NCBI GenBank assembly: GCA_015501055.1
Contig: JADNYV010000041.1
Span: 124,001 to 188,000 of the forward strand
Length of the DNA stretch: 64,000 nucleotides
Reading direction: 5' to 3'
DNA from: Mucidula mucida
Taxonomy: Eukaryota; Basidiomycota; Agaricomycetes; Agaricales; Physalacriaceae
Shown here: piece by piece, positions 1 through 11,477 of the stretch
Position numbering within the stretch: the stretch's first letter is position 1
Layout: every line of letters begins with the position of its first letter
Notes under the pieces: generated by a model
Seen by the model: only the letters and a program-made list of their open reading frames with translations
What the model was told of the DNA's origin: nothing
The model's database searches: none
Translations under genes and position numbers: made by a program

Positions 1-520
1 AATGTCCCCTCATCGCTAAGCTGCTGCGAGCGCTTCTTCCCGGCATATCAAATATGGGGTTCTCCATATCCACCAGGCCCATCTACTACTCTGTCGATGG
101 AAATCAAGTCCAGCTGTCTGCTACTCCTCTCACTAGCCGCCGAGTAGGCGGCCCTGTCACCGCGGACTTTTTCATTGAAGCTGTTCCCGAGGATTGTTTC
201 ATTGGCGTCATAGACAATGATGTCGAAAAATTTGGATTGGCCAAACCCACTCTTCCGGTTGGAACGGTGGACGACGTGCACACCACCGCCAGCCCCCGCC
301 GTAATGCCGGACACGCACGAGGACTCGGCGATTTGTTCGTCATCAGCAGCTCACCAGTCGTGATCAGTCGTTTACTTTTCGTCGCCTGCCATTTCACCCA
401 TCTTTCCTCAGCGATCCACTACGACCAGCAGTTCACCGCTGGTAGGTCACCACCCTTCATAGTCCGTTCATCACTCCCCCAATGTCCCCGGATCGCTAGG
501 CTCTTGCGAGACTACTTCTT
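1..520 (+). repeat. Imperfect direct repeat, about 40-nt units 480 nt apart
   Basis: The first bases of the window (aatgtcccctcatcgctaag) recur at 480-520 as aatgtccccggatcgctagg, with similarity continuing through a gctcttgcgag/gctgctgcgag block and an acttcttc end. The left unit may continue outside the window. No target-site duplication or coding content was seen, so the origin is unknown. Confidence 0.45.
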
Positions 521-1612
521 ATAGGTTTTGCCTATTTACCCGCCCCATTTTCACCTCTGTTGACGTCTCACCCCCTTCACTGGCAGTCAAGTGGGCCCCG
601 ACGTTTTCATCCTTGCTGTTCTACGGTTGTGACATTGGTGCCACGCACAGTGATTCTAAGAATTCGAGCACATCAGAAGCTTGGTCAGTTCCAAAGGCAG
701 GGCAGCAAATCTGCTAGGCTTGATTGAGGCTTGAGATGAGAGCCTTAACGACCCACGTCTTGCCGCCACCAGTAGCGCTATGCACTCACTAGTCAATTTC
801 CATTTTTCTCGTTCATGATCCATTATTTTTGGTTTCTTAACAGTTCACCTTTGGACTTGGTAGTTGCATGAATATACTCATTTCCTGAATTCATTGGCCA
901 TATTAGCTATGCGAAATATTTTTGGGTGTATTCGTCAAGGGATTAATCAAGCGTCCCCGACACCGATGTCGCGCACATATATGGCGACCACGCGTTGAAC
1001 TTTGAGCACTTGGGGAACTACTTCGTTGGGGAGGCCACCTTGATCCCTTCCCGGACAGTATCTTAGTCAGCGGCAGCGCGCTTGTTTTCGCGCCACCATC
1101 ATGCCTTCCTATTCGAGTGAGTTCGACGACCGGCACCCGTCGCTTTCAAGTTCGACGTACCTCCAGACTTTCTGTGTACTCTAGATCCCTGACGTCCGAT
1201 GTAATTCGCTCGGTTATTGACAGACGAGTCTTTAGGTGTTCAGGAACTAACAATCACCCTTTGTTCGTCATGCTATCTCGAGATGGACCCGTCACACTAT
1301 GGGGGATTGAACCTACCTCCGTTTGGGCTGAGTCACAACGTGTGGGCAGTCTCCCCAATCCTCATGTTTCGACGCGTTTATGCTCATTTGGGATGATCCA
1401 TCAATTCCCTTCTCGCCGTTTTGTTATTCTCGTCTATTGTAGGTGCCTTGATTCTCTCACAACAGCACTCAAGGCTTCCCACACCCCATCGTCAAGGACG
1501 GCGCTTAGGCATGCCCCCTCTCGTTATAAGAGTGTGATTGTCTTAACAGTCCTTAACAGTCTTTTCCCCCCAAACGCCACTATCGCGACACGTTGCTTTT
1601 CAAATCACTACA
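1..1612. other. Gene-poor left edge
   Basis: I can support no gene here. The open frames present are short and lack recognisable domains, splice-consistent exons or signal sequences. A frame around 1270-1500 reads like a short hydrophobic-tailed peptide (MDPSHYGG start) but meets a stop after about 30 codons, so it could at most be a relic. An imperfect direct repeat of about 40 nt (starting at 1 and at 480) is described separately. Confidence 0.5.
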
Positions 1613-1939
1613 ATGCTTGAGTTCCTTAACAAGCAGCCTCCGCCACCAAATTACATGGTTAGTACATTCATCGCCTGTATGCAGACGCCTGATCAGTGGC
1701 ACAAAGCACCAATATGTGCGGATATATGCTCCCGACCGCCATGATCCTTACCACAGGATTCATAACGACTGGGGCTACGTGTTCGGATACGATAATTCCG
1801 TAAGTAACGTTTCTCAGTGCCCAAGTTCGTCTGCTTGACTGAATGATGCCCTCAGAGACGAGGTCTGGTTTATATCGTAAGGACACAGGATAACGAGAGA
1901 GTGGATCTCCCGCCCCATCAGCTGAGGCCTTTTAGCTGA
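1613..1939 (+). CDS. Possible small spliced gene or relic, unrecognised
   Basis: A frame ending GYVFGYDNS at 1799 is followed by GTAAGT. After the acceptor at 1851-1855 it continues in frame as RRGLVYIVRTQDNERVD to a TGA at 1937-1939. The join is phase-consistent and the composition looks like a real hydrophilic protein of about 60 residues. The upstream end is unclear: the ATG at 1613 (MLEFLNKQPPPPNYM) lies in a different frame, and no donor/acceptor pair I tried joins the two. I do not recognise the family. It may be a small gene with a missed first intron or an old relic. Confidence 0.25.
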
Positions 1940-2650
1940 AGTTCGTCTGTTCCTCCCGTTCTCAATCTATTTATCTCACCAAGACCTTATCATCTAGGGC
2001 AAGACTCGCTGTGTCGTCCCGCCTGTGTGTATACCATCTCATGATATCTAGCGGACTTGTATGTACTACCTGAATCACTGTATCATAACCATGGTCTTGC
2101 TGTTATAAGATATGTTCTCTTCCATTGGCAGCATACCTGCACTGTCATTTTTGGATTTCAGCGGAAGCAAGCAACCACAACGATAAGATAAGATAAGCTC
2201 AGACTGATCCTGGTCTGATCGCAACTGCTTTTGCAACAACAACCATGACTGAAGCTTGAACTGCGCCTGTGTTAGCTGCTAGGGACTCGCAGAATGGACG
2301 CTCACCCAAAATCTACTTCTTGTGGCCAGATATTCTTCCTCGTGAATTCCTGCCTTTGAAATTCGGAAACACCACTGCGACCTTTCCATCGTAGCGCGTT
2401 CATCTTGGGCGCCCAGAAAGAGAAATGCGTTCACTTCTCGCTCTTCATATGCGGTGTTCAGTGGCAAATCACTCACGTGTCGAGTTGGTCTTCTATCCGC
2501 TAGTCGTAAAAGTTGATGACACCCTTCCCGTGGCGCTTAACTTTCATCAAGACAAATGCGTCTTTCGAGTTCTGCGCCACGCAGCTTTCAGCGGCGACAT
2601 CATTGGAACTCGTGCTCCGAACGCAGCTTACCAGTCATGCAATCCATCAT
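1940..2650. other. Intergenic, nothing recognised
   Basis: No gene, element or clear repeat was identified. From about 2660 the sequence becomes the duplicated 5' flank of UbiA copy 1. Confidence 0.5.
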
Positions 2651-2659
2651 AATGGCCGA

Positions 2660-2963
2660 CTCGACATATGGAGATGCGGGCGCAATGCTTCGACAAAATT
2701 AACATCGCCAGATCTTGATCGAGCGGGCTGTCGGTTAGCACAGATTTACGGTAAGTCCGTTTGTCACAGATCTGCGATTCGCCGTCATACGTTGCGTTTA
2801 GAGATCTGGCACGACATTCCGACTCGCATCATGCTGGCGTTGCACACACAAGCTTTCGCGTCCAAGTTCGACCAAGGCAGCGCCCAATGGACGTATATAA
2901 TCGAAGGTCTCACAGGTTTTCATCTCCAGAATCCTCCGGCTTCTACATCCAGTCGAGCATAAC
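2660..2963 (+). promoter_or_regulatory. Promoter of UbiA copy 1 (class I), TATA box at 2894-2900
   Basis: TATATAA lies 70 nt upstream of the ATG at 2964. About 300 bp of this flank aligns closely with the flank of copy 4 (21235-21545): shared blocks include tatggagatgcgggcgcaat, gatcgagcgggctgtcggtt and catcatgctggcgttgcaca. Copies 2, 3 and 5 share only parts of it. The element has therefore been duplicated together with the gene. Confidence 0.65.
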
Positions 2964-4042
2964 ATGTCTTCTCCTGTTGCTTCCTACTTTGTTCTTTCCG
3001 CCCAAGCTCCAGTGGCTATCAAGTCGCTGATCCAGTCCGTGCTCTCAAAGGTTTCGACCCTTCAGTCTTTGTTTGCAGTTCCACCTGCGACTGAGCTGCA
3101 AGCTTGCTGGGAACTTTGCCGTCTTCAGAACGGCATTGGGTGCGCGACGGTTTTCATTCCAGTCGGTAAGCCAGTATCCCACATTCACTAGGAAAGCTAT
3201 GCTGACTTTCTTTCTGCAGCTTGGTCCATCGCCATGGTCTATCATGCGCAAGCCAATCTCACTGGTCTCGAGGCCCTCACACGTGCTTTCATCCACTTCT
3301 TTCTCTGCATCGGAATTAAACGTTTGGTACGTGACCGCGTTCTCACTCAACTCGTCAAAGACTGACTTGTCCTTAAACAGATCATGACCATTGATGATAT
3401 CCTCGACTATGATATTGATGCCAACGTCGAGCGAACGAAGAAGCGCGCACTTCCTCGCGGGGCCATCTCCATCGAGGAGCGTTGTACAGGATACTAACAT
3501 CTACTTCAGTCTTGCTATTTCAATGACCGTCTGGCCACTCTACGTACTCTACCCCACTTGCAAACGATGGATGTCATTTGCACCAGTCCCTCTTCATGGG
3601 CTGGGCTGACCTCACGAAAGAGGGCCGTGTCGCCTTTGACGCCCTCATGCCCATCTACATCGGCGCTCTCTTATGGACCATCACGTACGAGACAGTGTAC
3701 CAGCACCAGGACAAGGTTGATGACGTGAAGATTGGCATGAAATCGCTCGCCATCTTCTGTGGAAAATACACGATCCCTGTGTGCACCGCCACGACTATTG
3801 GATTCGGTGCGTTTATGACATATGGTGGATGGGTAAATGGACATGGGTTCATTTAGTACACTGCTGTCGCCGCCGCCACGGCAATCCTCTTAAAGAACCT
3901 CATGATCACCGACATCGACACACCCAAGCAGTGCATGAACTTCTTCCTTCTCACACCCACTATCGGAAACATCATCCTTGGAGGGCTTGTTGTCGACGCA
4001 ATTACTCACAGAATTGTGGAAGGCATTCCTCTTCTTCTCTAG
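2964..4042 (+). pseudogene. UbiA-type prenyltransferase, copy 1 (decayed)
   Basis: The start MSSPVASYF, exons 1-2 and the exon 3 Asp-rich motif align with intact copies 2 and 5, so the family (membrane prenyl transfer to an aromatic or similar acceptor, COQ2-like) is clear. It is broken in at least three places. About 91 bp is missing near 3475, taking the 3' part of exon 3 and its donor (compare copy 5, 25071-25161). About 26 bp is missing near 3594, where the GLMFNIG segment should be; this shifts the frame. A TAG at 3854-3856 replaces a Tyr codon (FI-stop-YTA for FIYYTA). Motif 2 (YETVYQHQDKVDD) and the C-terminus ending EGIPLLL survive, so decay looks fairly recent. No functional enzyme can be made from it. 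Confidence 0.9.
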
Positions 4043-4370
4043 CCCTTGTATACCCTTGTATTACCATGAATATACCCGCTCCTGATGTGCATTTGTGAAG
4101 CGACAAGTCTAATTCTACGCGAACTCGTCCCCCGCAGATCATTGGTCAGTCCCCGACACGGATGTCAGATCCTCAAAAGTATGACGGCCCCGAGTCGGGA
4201 TTTAAGTCGCCGTGCGACGAGATTGGAGTTATCGATGGCTCACTTCGCCCGGTCGTGGCGGATTTTGATAAGCGAGCGCGCCGAAAGCTGGAAGGAAGTC
4301 TGCCGTTCATTGCGTCGCCGTGGCGCCCGCCACACTCCATACTTAGAAGTACCTGCGGAGTCGCCGCGTC
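4043..4370 (+). repeat. Duplicated 3' flank shared by UbiA copies 1, 3 and 4
   Basis: After the stop codon about 300 bp (cccttgtattaccatgaata, gatgtgcatttgtgaagcga, gatcattggtcagt and following blocks) is shared with 22740-23070 downstream of copy 4. Part of it is also present, inverted, at 9060-9293 downstream of copy 3. It holds no convincing gene. It shows that the duplicated unit extended well past the coding region in these copies, whereas copies 2 and 5 have other 3' flanks. Confidence 0.65.
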
Positions 4371-5059
4371 AGACGGATGATGGATAAATACGTTAATGAC
4401 TGAGAAAACTACTTAACTGAATGTCGCTAAGCGTATCATACAAAGAAGAAAACATACTCTAGACGAGACATACAATTCTTGGATGATGGGTGGCAGGCTC
4501 ATTTCGATATTGAGGAGGAACTAGTATGGGAAACTCTAGGAAGTCGCAAAGCTTGTCACAAGTACAAGTCAAGACTGTCAGAAGAATCTGCTGGTCAATG
4601 CATAAGCACTTTAACGGAGGCCAATTAGGCCGAGAGCGAAAGTGGCCAGGTTTCGGTAGGCGAAGATGGTTTCCCGCCGTCTCTTTACGTCTGCCGCGCC
4701 GTGCGCCACACATAGCAGGCTTCGTAGTTACCTATCCCGAAGAAGCAGCTCAAGAAGCTGCGGGGTACGTATTGAATACTTGTTTAGTTTGTAAACGAAA
4801 GCCGACACTACGTTGTGAATGGCTACGACAAAAAAGCATTTTATTTACGCAAAGTGCTACTAGGGACACAAGCCATCAGAGTTGGGAGCGGGGGGAATGA
4901 ATGATAAAGAATGGTATGTGTGCTAAAAGTACAGCTGCAGAGAGCTGCAGCGAAAAATAGCTTCATATATTACGCCGTGTTGACAAAAAAAGGATCATTC
5001 AGCAATCACTCAATTCCCTTTAGTGCTACAAATTTGTCTGTATGCATGTACAATGTTGA
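4371..5059. other. Intergenic with a dispersed repeat at about 4520-4740
   Basis: The block at about 4510-4740 (gaggaggaact, actgtcagaagaatctgctg, tgcataagcac, gaaagtggcc) matches 23640-23800 downstream of UbiA copy 4 in the same orientation. It is best read as the far end of the same segmental duplication. No coding capacity was recognised. The remainder holds nothing I can name. Confidence 0.5.
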
Positions 5060-6579
5060 TCAAGGCATTCCCTTCTTCATATTCTCAAACCTGCTCCCCT
5101 CATAATGCAGCCAATTCGTCTCGTGCGTCTTCAAACCTCCCATGGCGTCCTTGACGACCCTCACCAAGCTCTGACCAGGCTGCGGCTCCTTGCCAAACCC
5201 ACCCTCCATCCCATCTCTCGACGAACCTTTATCGCCCGAAAGCTCCCAAAACATGCTTCCGCCAAGACCCATCTTGCGAATCCATTCGCCTTTCCACCGA
5301 CCGACTTCCTCTGTATCAAACGAAACCATCTCTTTCGTAGAGTAATCATACGTCCAACTCGCCTTGGCTTGCTCGTCGCGATGGACATTGGATCCAGGCA
5401 AAGGAAGCGCGCGGTAGTCGTATACTCCCGCCTCCCATGAACCCTGACCTATGCCATTAAAAGGCGACCCGGGGCCTTGCGTGTTGGTAAACGAGCGACC
5501 ATATAACGGGATGCCGAGGATCAACTTGGCGGGGTTGACACCAGCCGAAACGTAGAAGCCAACAGCGTGCGACGCAGAGATGGGCGGGCCAAAGAGGTTT
5601 GCTTGGTGATTGGCAATGGAATCCCACGAGCCGGAAAAGTCGTAGGCCATGAGATTCCAAAAGTCGAGCGAGGCGTCCATCTCACGAACACGGAGTTTCT
5701 GGTAGTTGTCCGGTCCGCATGGCGCGGCGATGGTGAGAAGGAAACGGTAGTTGGCGCGCTTTTGGGCGGCGTGGTGATCGAGGGCAGCGCGGAGCTCGCG
5801 CAGCAGGTCGACATAACCGCGAGCCTGATCATCGTTCTGAGGATACTCGTAGTCGATATCAAGGCCGTCTAGACCGTAGTCTTCGAGGAGCTGGACAGAA
5901 GATCGCACGAACTCAGCTCTGAGAGCAGGATTCACGACGACAGGGTGGAACGAGGGGGAATATGTCCATCCACCGATAGACAGGAGAAGTTTGAGATGGC
6001 GATTTGCTTTCTTGAGGTTGTATATCGCCTTGAAGTTGCCGTAAAGGTTGGTCCCCACGTCATTCCAGGAATCGCCGGGATAATGGATATCCTGGTCAGC
6101 CCAGGGATCGGACAGGGAGACTGTGCCTGTGGCTGGGGCGATGTTGGCAAAGGCGTACAAGATGTGGGTAAGATCTTGTACGGGAATGAGGGAAGGGGGG
6201 AATTTGCGACCGTATATGCCCCTACAGAGACATTAGGTTGCAGTCAATTAAGGTCTTGTGAAGCGTACCAATTAACGAAGCTAGTTTACGAATCAGTCAA
6301 GTCGACTTGAGCGAGAGAAACGACGTACTATCCAACACTGTATTTGCCCGTCATCGTTTCTGTCTCGTTGCCCTTGTCCAACTCGGAGTCGGGCTCTGAA
6401 ATGTGATCCGAAGTCGGTAGAGATGACCACTGGCCGAGTTTGAAAAAGGCAAAAGCGACAAGGGCGAATGCAGCAGCGAAAAGGGCTATTTGACGCCTTT
6501 TGGTAGACGGCGGTGGTGGAGGAGATGGAGGATTCTGGTCCGAATCGTCCGTTGCAAGGCGTTCATAAGTAGGTGCCAT
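5060..6579 (-). CDS. GH18 chitinase, N-terminal membrane anchor
   Basis: Endo-chitinase family that cleaves beta-1,4-GlcNAc polymers. Three exons are inferred: 6579-6329, a 12-nt micro-exon 6280-6269, and 6221-5060, giving 474 residues. The micro-exon supplies the missing part of YFVNWGIYGRKFPP, the first GH18 beta strand, and keeps frame on both sides. The GH18 signatures are SIGGWTYS (about 168-175) and DGLDIDYEYP (about 205-214), whose Glu is the proton donor; MAYDFSGSWD follows. The N-terminus has no cleavable signal. A proline-rich cytosolic tail (about 30 residues) is followed by a hydrophobic helix (IALFAAAFALVAFAFF), so it is probably a type II membrane protein with the catalytic domain facing the lumen or wall. 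No chitin-binding module was seen. A role in wall remodelling rather than digestion is inferred from the anchor. Confidence 0.92.
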
Positions 6580-6902
6580 TTAGCACAGCCACGGCATTGC
6601 CCTCTGACGTAGTCGACTGCGATCCGGAGCAAGCTCGCATGTTAGCGCCGGGGACGTTCTGCCAGAGATATGGACAGCGATGAGCAACTCTGCAAGGAAA
6701 ATAGCTCAAACAACGCCAAAGGAGACGCTGATTGAGTGATTGAGATGTGCTTATCTTATCTTAAAGCTAGGTCTAAAATTCTAATTGACATAGAAGCCGA
6801 GACGAGTAATCAAGTTTTCAATAAGGCAGAGCGAAAGCAAAACAGATGGAGATTGGTATATTCAGAAGACTACAAGGGTATAATTACAACACTACTCTCA
6901 GA
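6580..6902 (-). other. Upstream region of the GH18 gene
   Basis: This is 323 bp between the chitinase start and the 3' end of UbiA copy 2. It presumably contains the chitinase promoter, but no clear TATA box or other site was recognised. Confidence 0.35.
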
Positions 6903-8103
6903 TCAGAAAAGGAGAGGTATGCCCTCGACGACTCTATGCACTACCGCATCGGCTACGAGTCCACCAAGCACGATGTTTCCGACGGTTGGTGTAAGGAGGA
7001 AGAACTGCATGCACTGCTTGGGTTCGTCGATGTCCGTCACCATCAGATTCTTTAAGAGGGTTGCCGTGGCGGCGGCGACAGCAGTATAGTAAATGAACCC
7101 ATGTCCATTTACCCATCCACCATACGCCATAAGCGCACCGAATCCAATAGTCGTGGCGGTGCACATGGGGATCGTGTATTTTCCGCAGAAGATGGCGAGT
7201 GATTTCATGCCAATCTTCACATCATCGACCTTGTCCTGGTGTTGGTAGACGGTCTCGTACGTGATGGTCCACAGGAGCGCGCCGATGTAGATGGGCATGA
7301 GGGCGTCAAAGGCGACCCGACCGTCTTTGGTGAGATCAGCCCAACCCATCAAGATGCCGATGTTGAACATGAGTCCTAGAGGGACTGGTGCGAATGACAT
7401 CCATCGCTTGCATGTGGGGTATAAAACGTAGAGTGGCCAGACGGTCATTGAAATGGCAAGACTGAATGATTGATTAGAATTCGGCAAAGAAACGAAGACG
7501 TTATGAAACTTACGCATTAGGACTCAAGACCTTGTTCGCCAAAGCAATGCCAAGGACTACTTGCATCGCAAAGAAGAGCCATGCCCGCTCGATAGAGATG
7601 GCCCCGCGGGGAAGAGCACGCTTCTTCGTTCTCTCAACGTTCGCATCAATATCATAGTCGAGGATATCATCGATGGTCATGATCTATTCAAGGAAAAGTC
7701 AATCTCTGATGAAATTGCATATCAAAACGCGGTCACGTACCAAACATTTGATTCCGGTGCAGAGAAAGAAGTAGACGAAAGCACGTATAAGAGCCTCGAG
7801 ACCAGTCAGGTTGGCTTGCGCATGGTAGACCATAGCGATAGACCAAGCTAAAGACTTCCAGTCAGTATCATTCGTCGAGTCCTATTCAAGTGCCGACTTA
7901 CCGACTGGAATAAAGACAGTGGCGCACCCCATGCCGTTCTGGAGACGACAAAGTTCCCAGCAAGCCTGCAGCTCAGTCGCAGTCGGGACTGCAAACAGAG
8001 ACTGAAGGCCCGAAACCTTCGAGGGAACAGACCGCCTCAGCGACTTGAGACCCGCTGGCGCCTGGGCGGAAAGAGCAAAGTAGGAAGCAACAGGAGAAGA
8101 CAT
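6903..8103 (-). CDS. UbiA-type prenyltransferase, copy 2 (intact)
   Basis: Four exons (8103-7902, 7847-7741, 7683-7514, 7461-6903) encode 345 residues with every join in phase. This integral-membrane family transfers a prenyl group from a polyprenyl diphosphate to an acceptor. Motif 1 is DDILDYDID (108-116), the first diphosphate-Mg site, followed by RTKKRALPRG as in COQ2-type enzymes. Motif 2 is YETVYQHQDKVDD (228-240), followed by GMKS. Several hydrophobic helices cover the rest. Length and motifs resemble 4-hydroxybenzoate polyprenyltransferases, but a fivefold local expansion argues for specialised metabolism rather than ubiquinone synthesis. The substrate is unknown. The Asp usually seen two residues before the motif-2 Tyr-x-x-QD core region is Glu (YET). 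UbiA-type terpene cyclases also exist in fungi, so cyclase activity cannot be excluded. Confidence 0.9.
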
Positions 8104-8720
8104 GTTATGCTCGACTGGATGTAGAATTCTGAGGATTCATGGCATTGTTATATACGCGTCTGGGCGCTGCTTTGTCTTGAGACTTGGAACGAAAAAAACC
8201 TGACCGGTTGTGTGTGATGCGAGTCGGGATGTCTTTCTGAACGCATAAAGTCGGCGCGATCATGTCTATTTGGAATTAGATTGCGGTCACTTACGATTGA
8301 CAGTAAAGCGTTAACCGCACAGATTAAGATCTGTAAATGAACTCGCTAAGAGAGTTTAGATATCGTTGCGCCCGTATCCCCTTATAGTCCCGGCGGTATA
8401 GCGTACCGCGTGAATACGTTTGGTGTCAGGGCCCGGCAGAGAGAGCAAAGGTGAAGTCCCGTGTTGCATGGCGTATTACGCTGTTCAGTGACACAATCCG
8501 TGTGTTTGCTGCGTTTTTCGTGGCAGGCGCAGTACAAGCCTTAGACTGGCACGGCAGGAGCCTGACGTCCTTTCAAAGCAGATTTTTTCCGGTCATTGCG
8601 CGTTCTCCAAGGCGACAAAGGGTTTAGCATAGTGGAGGTCAGAAGCAAGAAGTAGTCAGAGGCTAATCATTATCTTATCAATTCATACCCGGCAAGTTCC
8701 GAAAATGACCTCCTGTAATG
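8104..8720 (-). promoter_or_regulatory. Promoter of UbiA copy 2 (class II), TATA box at 8148-8154
   Basis: TATATAA on the minus strand sits about 45 nt upstream of the ATG at 8103. The flank aligns with that of copy 3 for some 600 bp (to about 8710 and 11110; the last shared block is cccggcaagttccgaaa against cccggcaagctccgaaa). It also aligns with about 300 bp upstream of copy 5. The conserved blocks around gcgttaaccgcacagat and ttgcggtcactt are candidates for shared regulation. Confidence 0.6.
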
Positions 8721-9060
8721 AACTCCCTCGACTCCTCTTAAGCTGCATCTTCATGAGTAAAGAGGATGTTTTCAGAAGGTACCTCCCGTATGAATCTCAA
8801 AGGTGTAGGCATTTGTGATAGGGTAGGGAAGTACTTTGGACTAGCGCCTCTCAGGAGTCAGAGCCATCCAAGTCTGAAGCGGCTCCTGGAGCATACGCGT
8901 ATACAGAGTAAAGCTTTTGACGTAGAGCTGGGCTTGGTGTTTGTTTGATTAGGCATATAGTGACTAAGTAACCCGCGATATCCATGTATTCTGGGGAAGT
9001 ACATAGTATATGTGGCGTACCAGGACGCCGCGGCCCGCGATGAGCTGAACGTTTCCACGA
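8721..9060. other. Spacer between UbiA copies 2 and 3
   Basis: No gene was recognised. The duplicated 5' flank of copy 2 ends near 8720 and the duplicated 3' flank of copy 3 starts near 9060. Confidence 0.4.
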
Positions 9061-9293
9061 CGGGTTTGTCCGCCCCGCCTATTACCGACACCTGTGAGTT
9101 TCGCCGAGCCACGACATCGTCGCACGGCAACTCAAATCCCGACTCGGGGCCGCCATAGACTTGCGGATCTGGCATCCGTGTCGGGAACTGACCAATGATC
9201 TGCGGGGACGAGTTCGCCTAGAATTTAGACTGGTCGCTTCGCAATGCACATCAGGAACGGGTATATTCATGGTAACACAAGGGTATACAAGGA

Positions 9294-10485
9294 CTAGAGA
9301 AGAAGAGGAATGCCTTGAATGATTCTGTGAGTGACTGCGTCGACAACAAGCCCCCGAGGATGATGTTTCCGATAGTGGGTGTGAGCAGGAAAAGTCCATG
9401 CACTGCTTGGGTGTGTCGATGTCGGTGATCATAAGGTGCTTTAAGAGAATGGCTGTGGCAAATGCGACTGCAGCAAAGTAAACCACGCCTTGCCCATTGA
9501 CCCATCCACCATACGCCATCAGCGCGCCGAATCCAATCGTCGTGGCGGTGCACACAGTGATCGTGTACTCTCCGCAAAAGATGGCGAGTGATTGCATGCC
9601 AATCTTCACATCATCGACCTTGTCCTGATGTGGTAGACGTCTCGTACGTGATGGTCCATAGAGAGCGCCGATGTAGATGGCATGAGGGCGTCAAAGGCGA
9701 CACGCCGTCTTTGGTGAGATCAGCCCAGCCCATGAAAACACCAATATTGAACATGAGTCCTAGAGGGACTGGTGCGAACGACATCCATCGCTTGCAGGTG
9801 GGATACAAAACGTAGAGTGGCCAGACGGTCATCGAAATGGCAAGACTGAAGTAGATGTTAGTATCATGTACCACGCTCGTCTCACGGAGACTTACGCATC
9901 GGCACTCAGAACCTTATAGGCTAAAGCAACCCCGACGACGACTTGCATCGCGAAGAAAAGCCAAGCGCGCTCGATGGAGATGGCTCCACGGGGAAGTGCG
10001 CGCTTCTTCGTTCTCTCGACGTTGGCATCAATATCATAGTCGAGGATATCGTCGATAGTCATGATCTGATGAAGGAAAAGTCAATCTCTGATGAACACGC
10101 ATATTGGAACGCGGTCACGTACCAAACATTTGATCCCTATGCAAAGGAAAAAGTACACGAAGGCACGCGTGAGTGCTTCGAGACCGGTAAGATTGGCCTG
10201 CGCATGGTACACCATGGCGATGGACCAAGCTACGAGCAACGATATCAGCTTTTTAACTAAAGGAGAGCGAGAGAATAATTTACCGAGTGGAAGGAAGACA
10301 GTCGCACAACCCATGCCGTTCTGGAGACGGCAAAGTTCCCAACAAGCTTGCAGCTCAGTCGCAGTTGGAACCGCAAACAAAGACTGAAGGGCCGAAACCT
10401 TCGAGGGAACGGACTGCCTCAGCGACCTGAGAGCCGCTGGAGCTTCGGCGGAAAGAGCAAAGTAGGAAGCAACAGGAGAAGACAT
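9294..10485 (-). pseudogene. UbiA-type prenyltransferase, copy 3 (multiple 1-nt deletions)
   Basis: Exons 1-3 are clean and in frame, including motif 1. Exon 4 starts normally (LAISMTVWPLYVLYPTC, then GVFMGWADLTKDG) and is then interrupted by a run of single-base losses relative to copies 2, 4 and 5. They lie near 9705, 9680, 9670 and 9630-9640, and again near 9390 (four A instead of five) and 9356. Between breaks the protein is well conserved (KIGMQSLAIFCGEYTI, ILLKHLMITDID, LLTPTIGNIILGGL), and the stop lies at 9294-9296 as in copy 1. Most losses fall in two- or three-base runs. The sequence as given cannot encode the enzyme. It is either a young pseudogene or a functional gene with assembly errors. 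The 5' flank is class II but exon 1/intron 1 (VFLPLG) resembles copy 4. Confidence 0.8.
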
Positions 10486-11110
10486 GGTATGCTCGACTGA
10501 ATGTAGAATTCTGAGGATTCATGGCCTTCGTGTGTACTGTTATATACGCGTCTGGGCGCTGCTTTGTCGTGCAGGTCCTTGAGACTTGGAACGAAAAAAA
10601 AAGTCTGACCGCCAGCGTGATGCGACTCGGACTGATCTCTAGACGCACGAAGTCAACGCGATCGTGTCCATTCGGAATTAGCTTGCGGTCACTTGAGATG
10701 GACAGCAGAGCGTTACCCGCACAGATCTGGATCTGGAGATGAACTCGCTAAGAGATTCTAGATATCGTTGCGCCCGCATCCCCTTATGCTCGTGGAGGTC
10801 ATACGATAGTGCGTGAATGTGTCCGATGTCAGGGTCCGGCAGAGAAAGCAACGTGAAGTCTCGTGTTGCACGGGCGTAAGGTTCGGCAATAGAACCTGCG
10901 CTTTTCGTGGCGGGCACAGTGCAAGGCTGGTACAGTAGGAGCCTATTCTTCGAGATGTTCATTAGAAACAGAGTCTGTCCCATCGTCGCGCATTTGACAA
11001 GTCAACGAAGTATATATCGTAGTGGCGGTCTGGTGGAAGTCAGAAGCGAGTCAGGGTGGTTTTGGAACCACGTCCTCGTATCATCCCCGGCAAGCTCCGA
11101 AACAAATGGC
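10486..11110 (-). promoter_or_regulatory. Promoter of UbiA copy 3 (class II), TATA box at 10540-10546
   Basis: TATATAA on the minus strand lies about 55 nt upstream of the ATG at 10485. The flank is homologous to those of copies 2 and 5, including the block gaacgaaaaaaaaagtctga and the gcggtcacttgagatggaca region. Copy 3 has a longer A run than copy 2. Confidence 0.6.
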
Positions 11111-11477
11111 TTTCCTGGTACACGCGATTTATTTACTACTCCTACGCTAGATCAAGTTGTACAACGACTGTGATGGTATTCCAGCACCACGGGCATCGCT
11201 CACTCGTCTCCACTATCGCCCGGATGCATCTTTGTCCAGCGCATTGTCAGCTTTCCGCTCCGCCAGACAGAAATCGAACAGCTACCTGCTACAAAAAATA
11301 TGACCACAGGATGTAGTCGACATCCCGTGGAACGCGTCGCGTCCGCACAATCGACAGTAGCACGCCCGCCTAACAGACCCCGGGGTCGAGTGCTTTCCAG
11401 TCGAATGGGAAGAAGTACCGCTTTGCACGTTGTTCGTCGCAGCTAGAGCCGTCCGTCGAGGCTCACATACGAGAAGA
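11111..11477. other. Intergenic, nothing recognised
   Basis: No gene, repeat or regulatory site was identified between the class II promoter of copy 3 and the zinc-finger gene. Confidence 0.4.

Noticed and set aside
1117..1620. A 167-codon plus-strand frame
   Set aside because: No domain, no start context and a Ser/Arg/Thr-rich composition typical of chance frames in this GC range.
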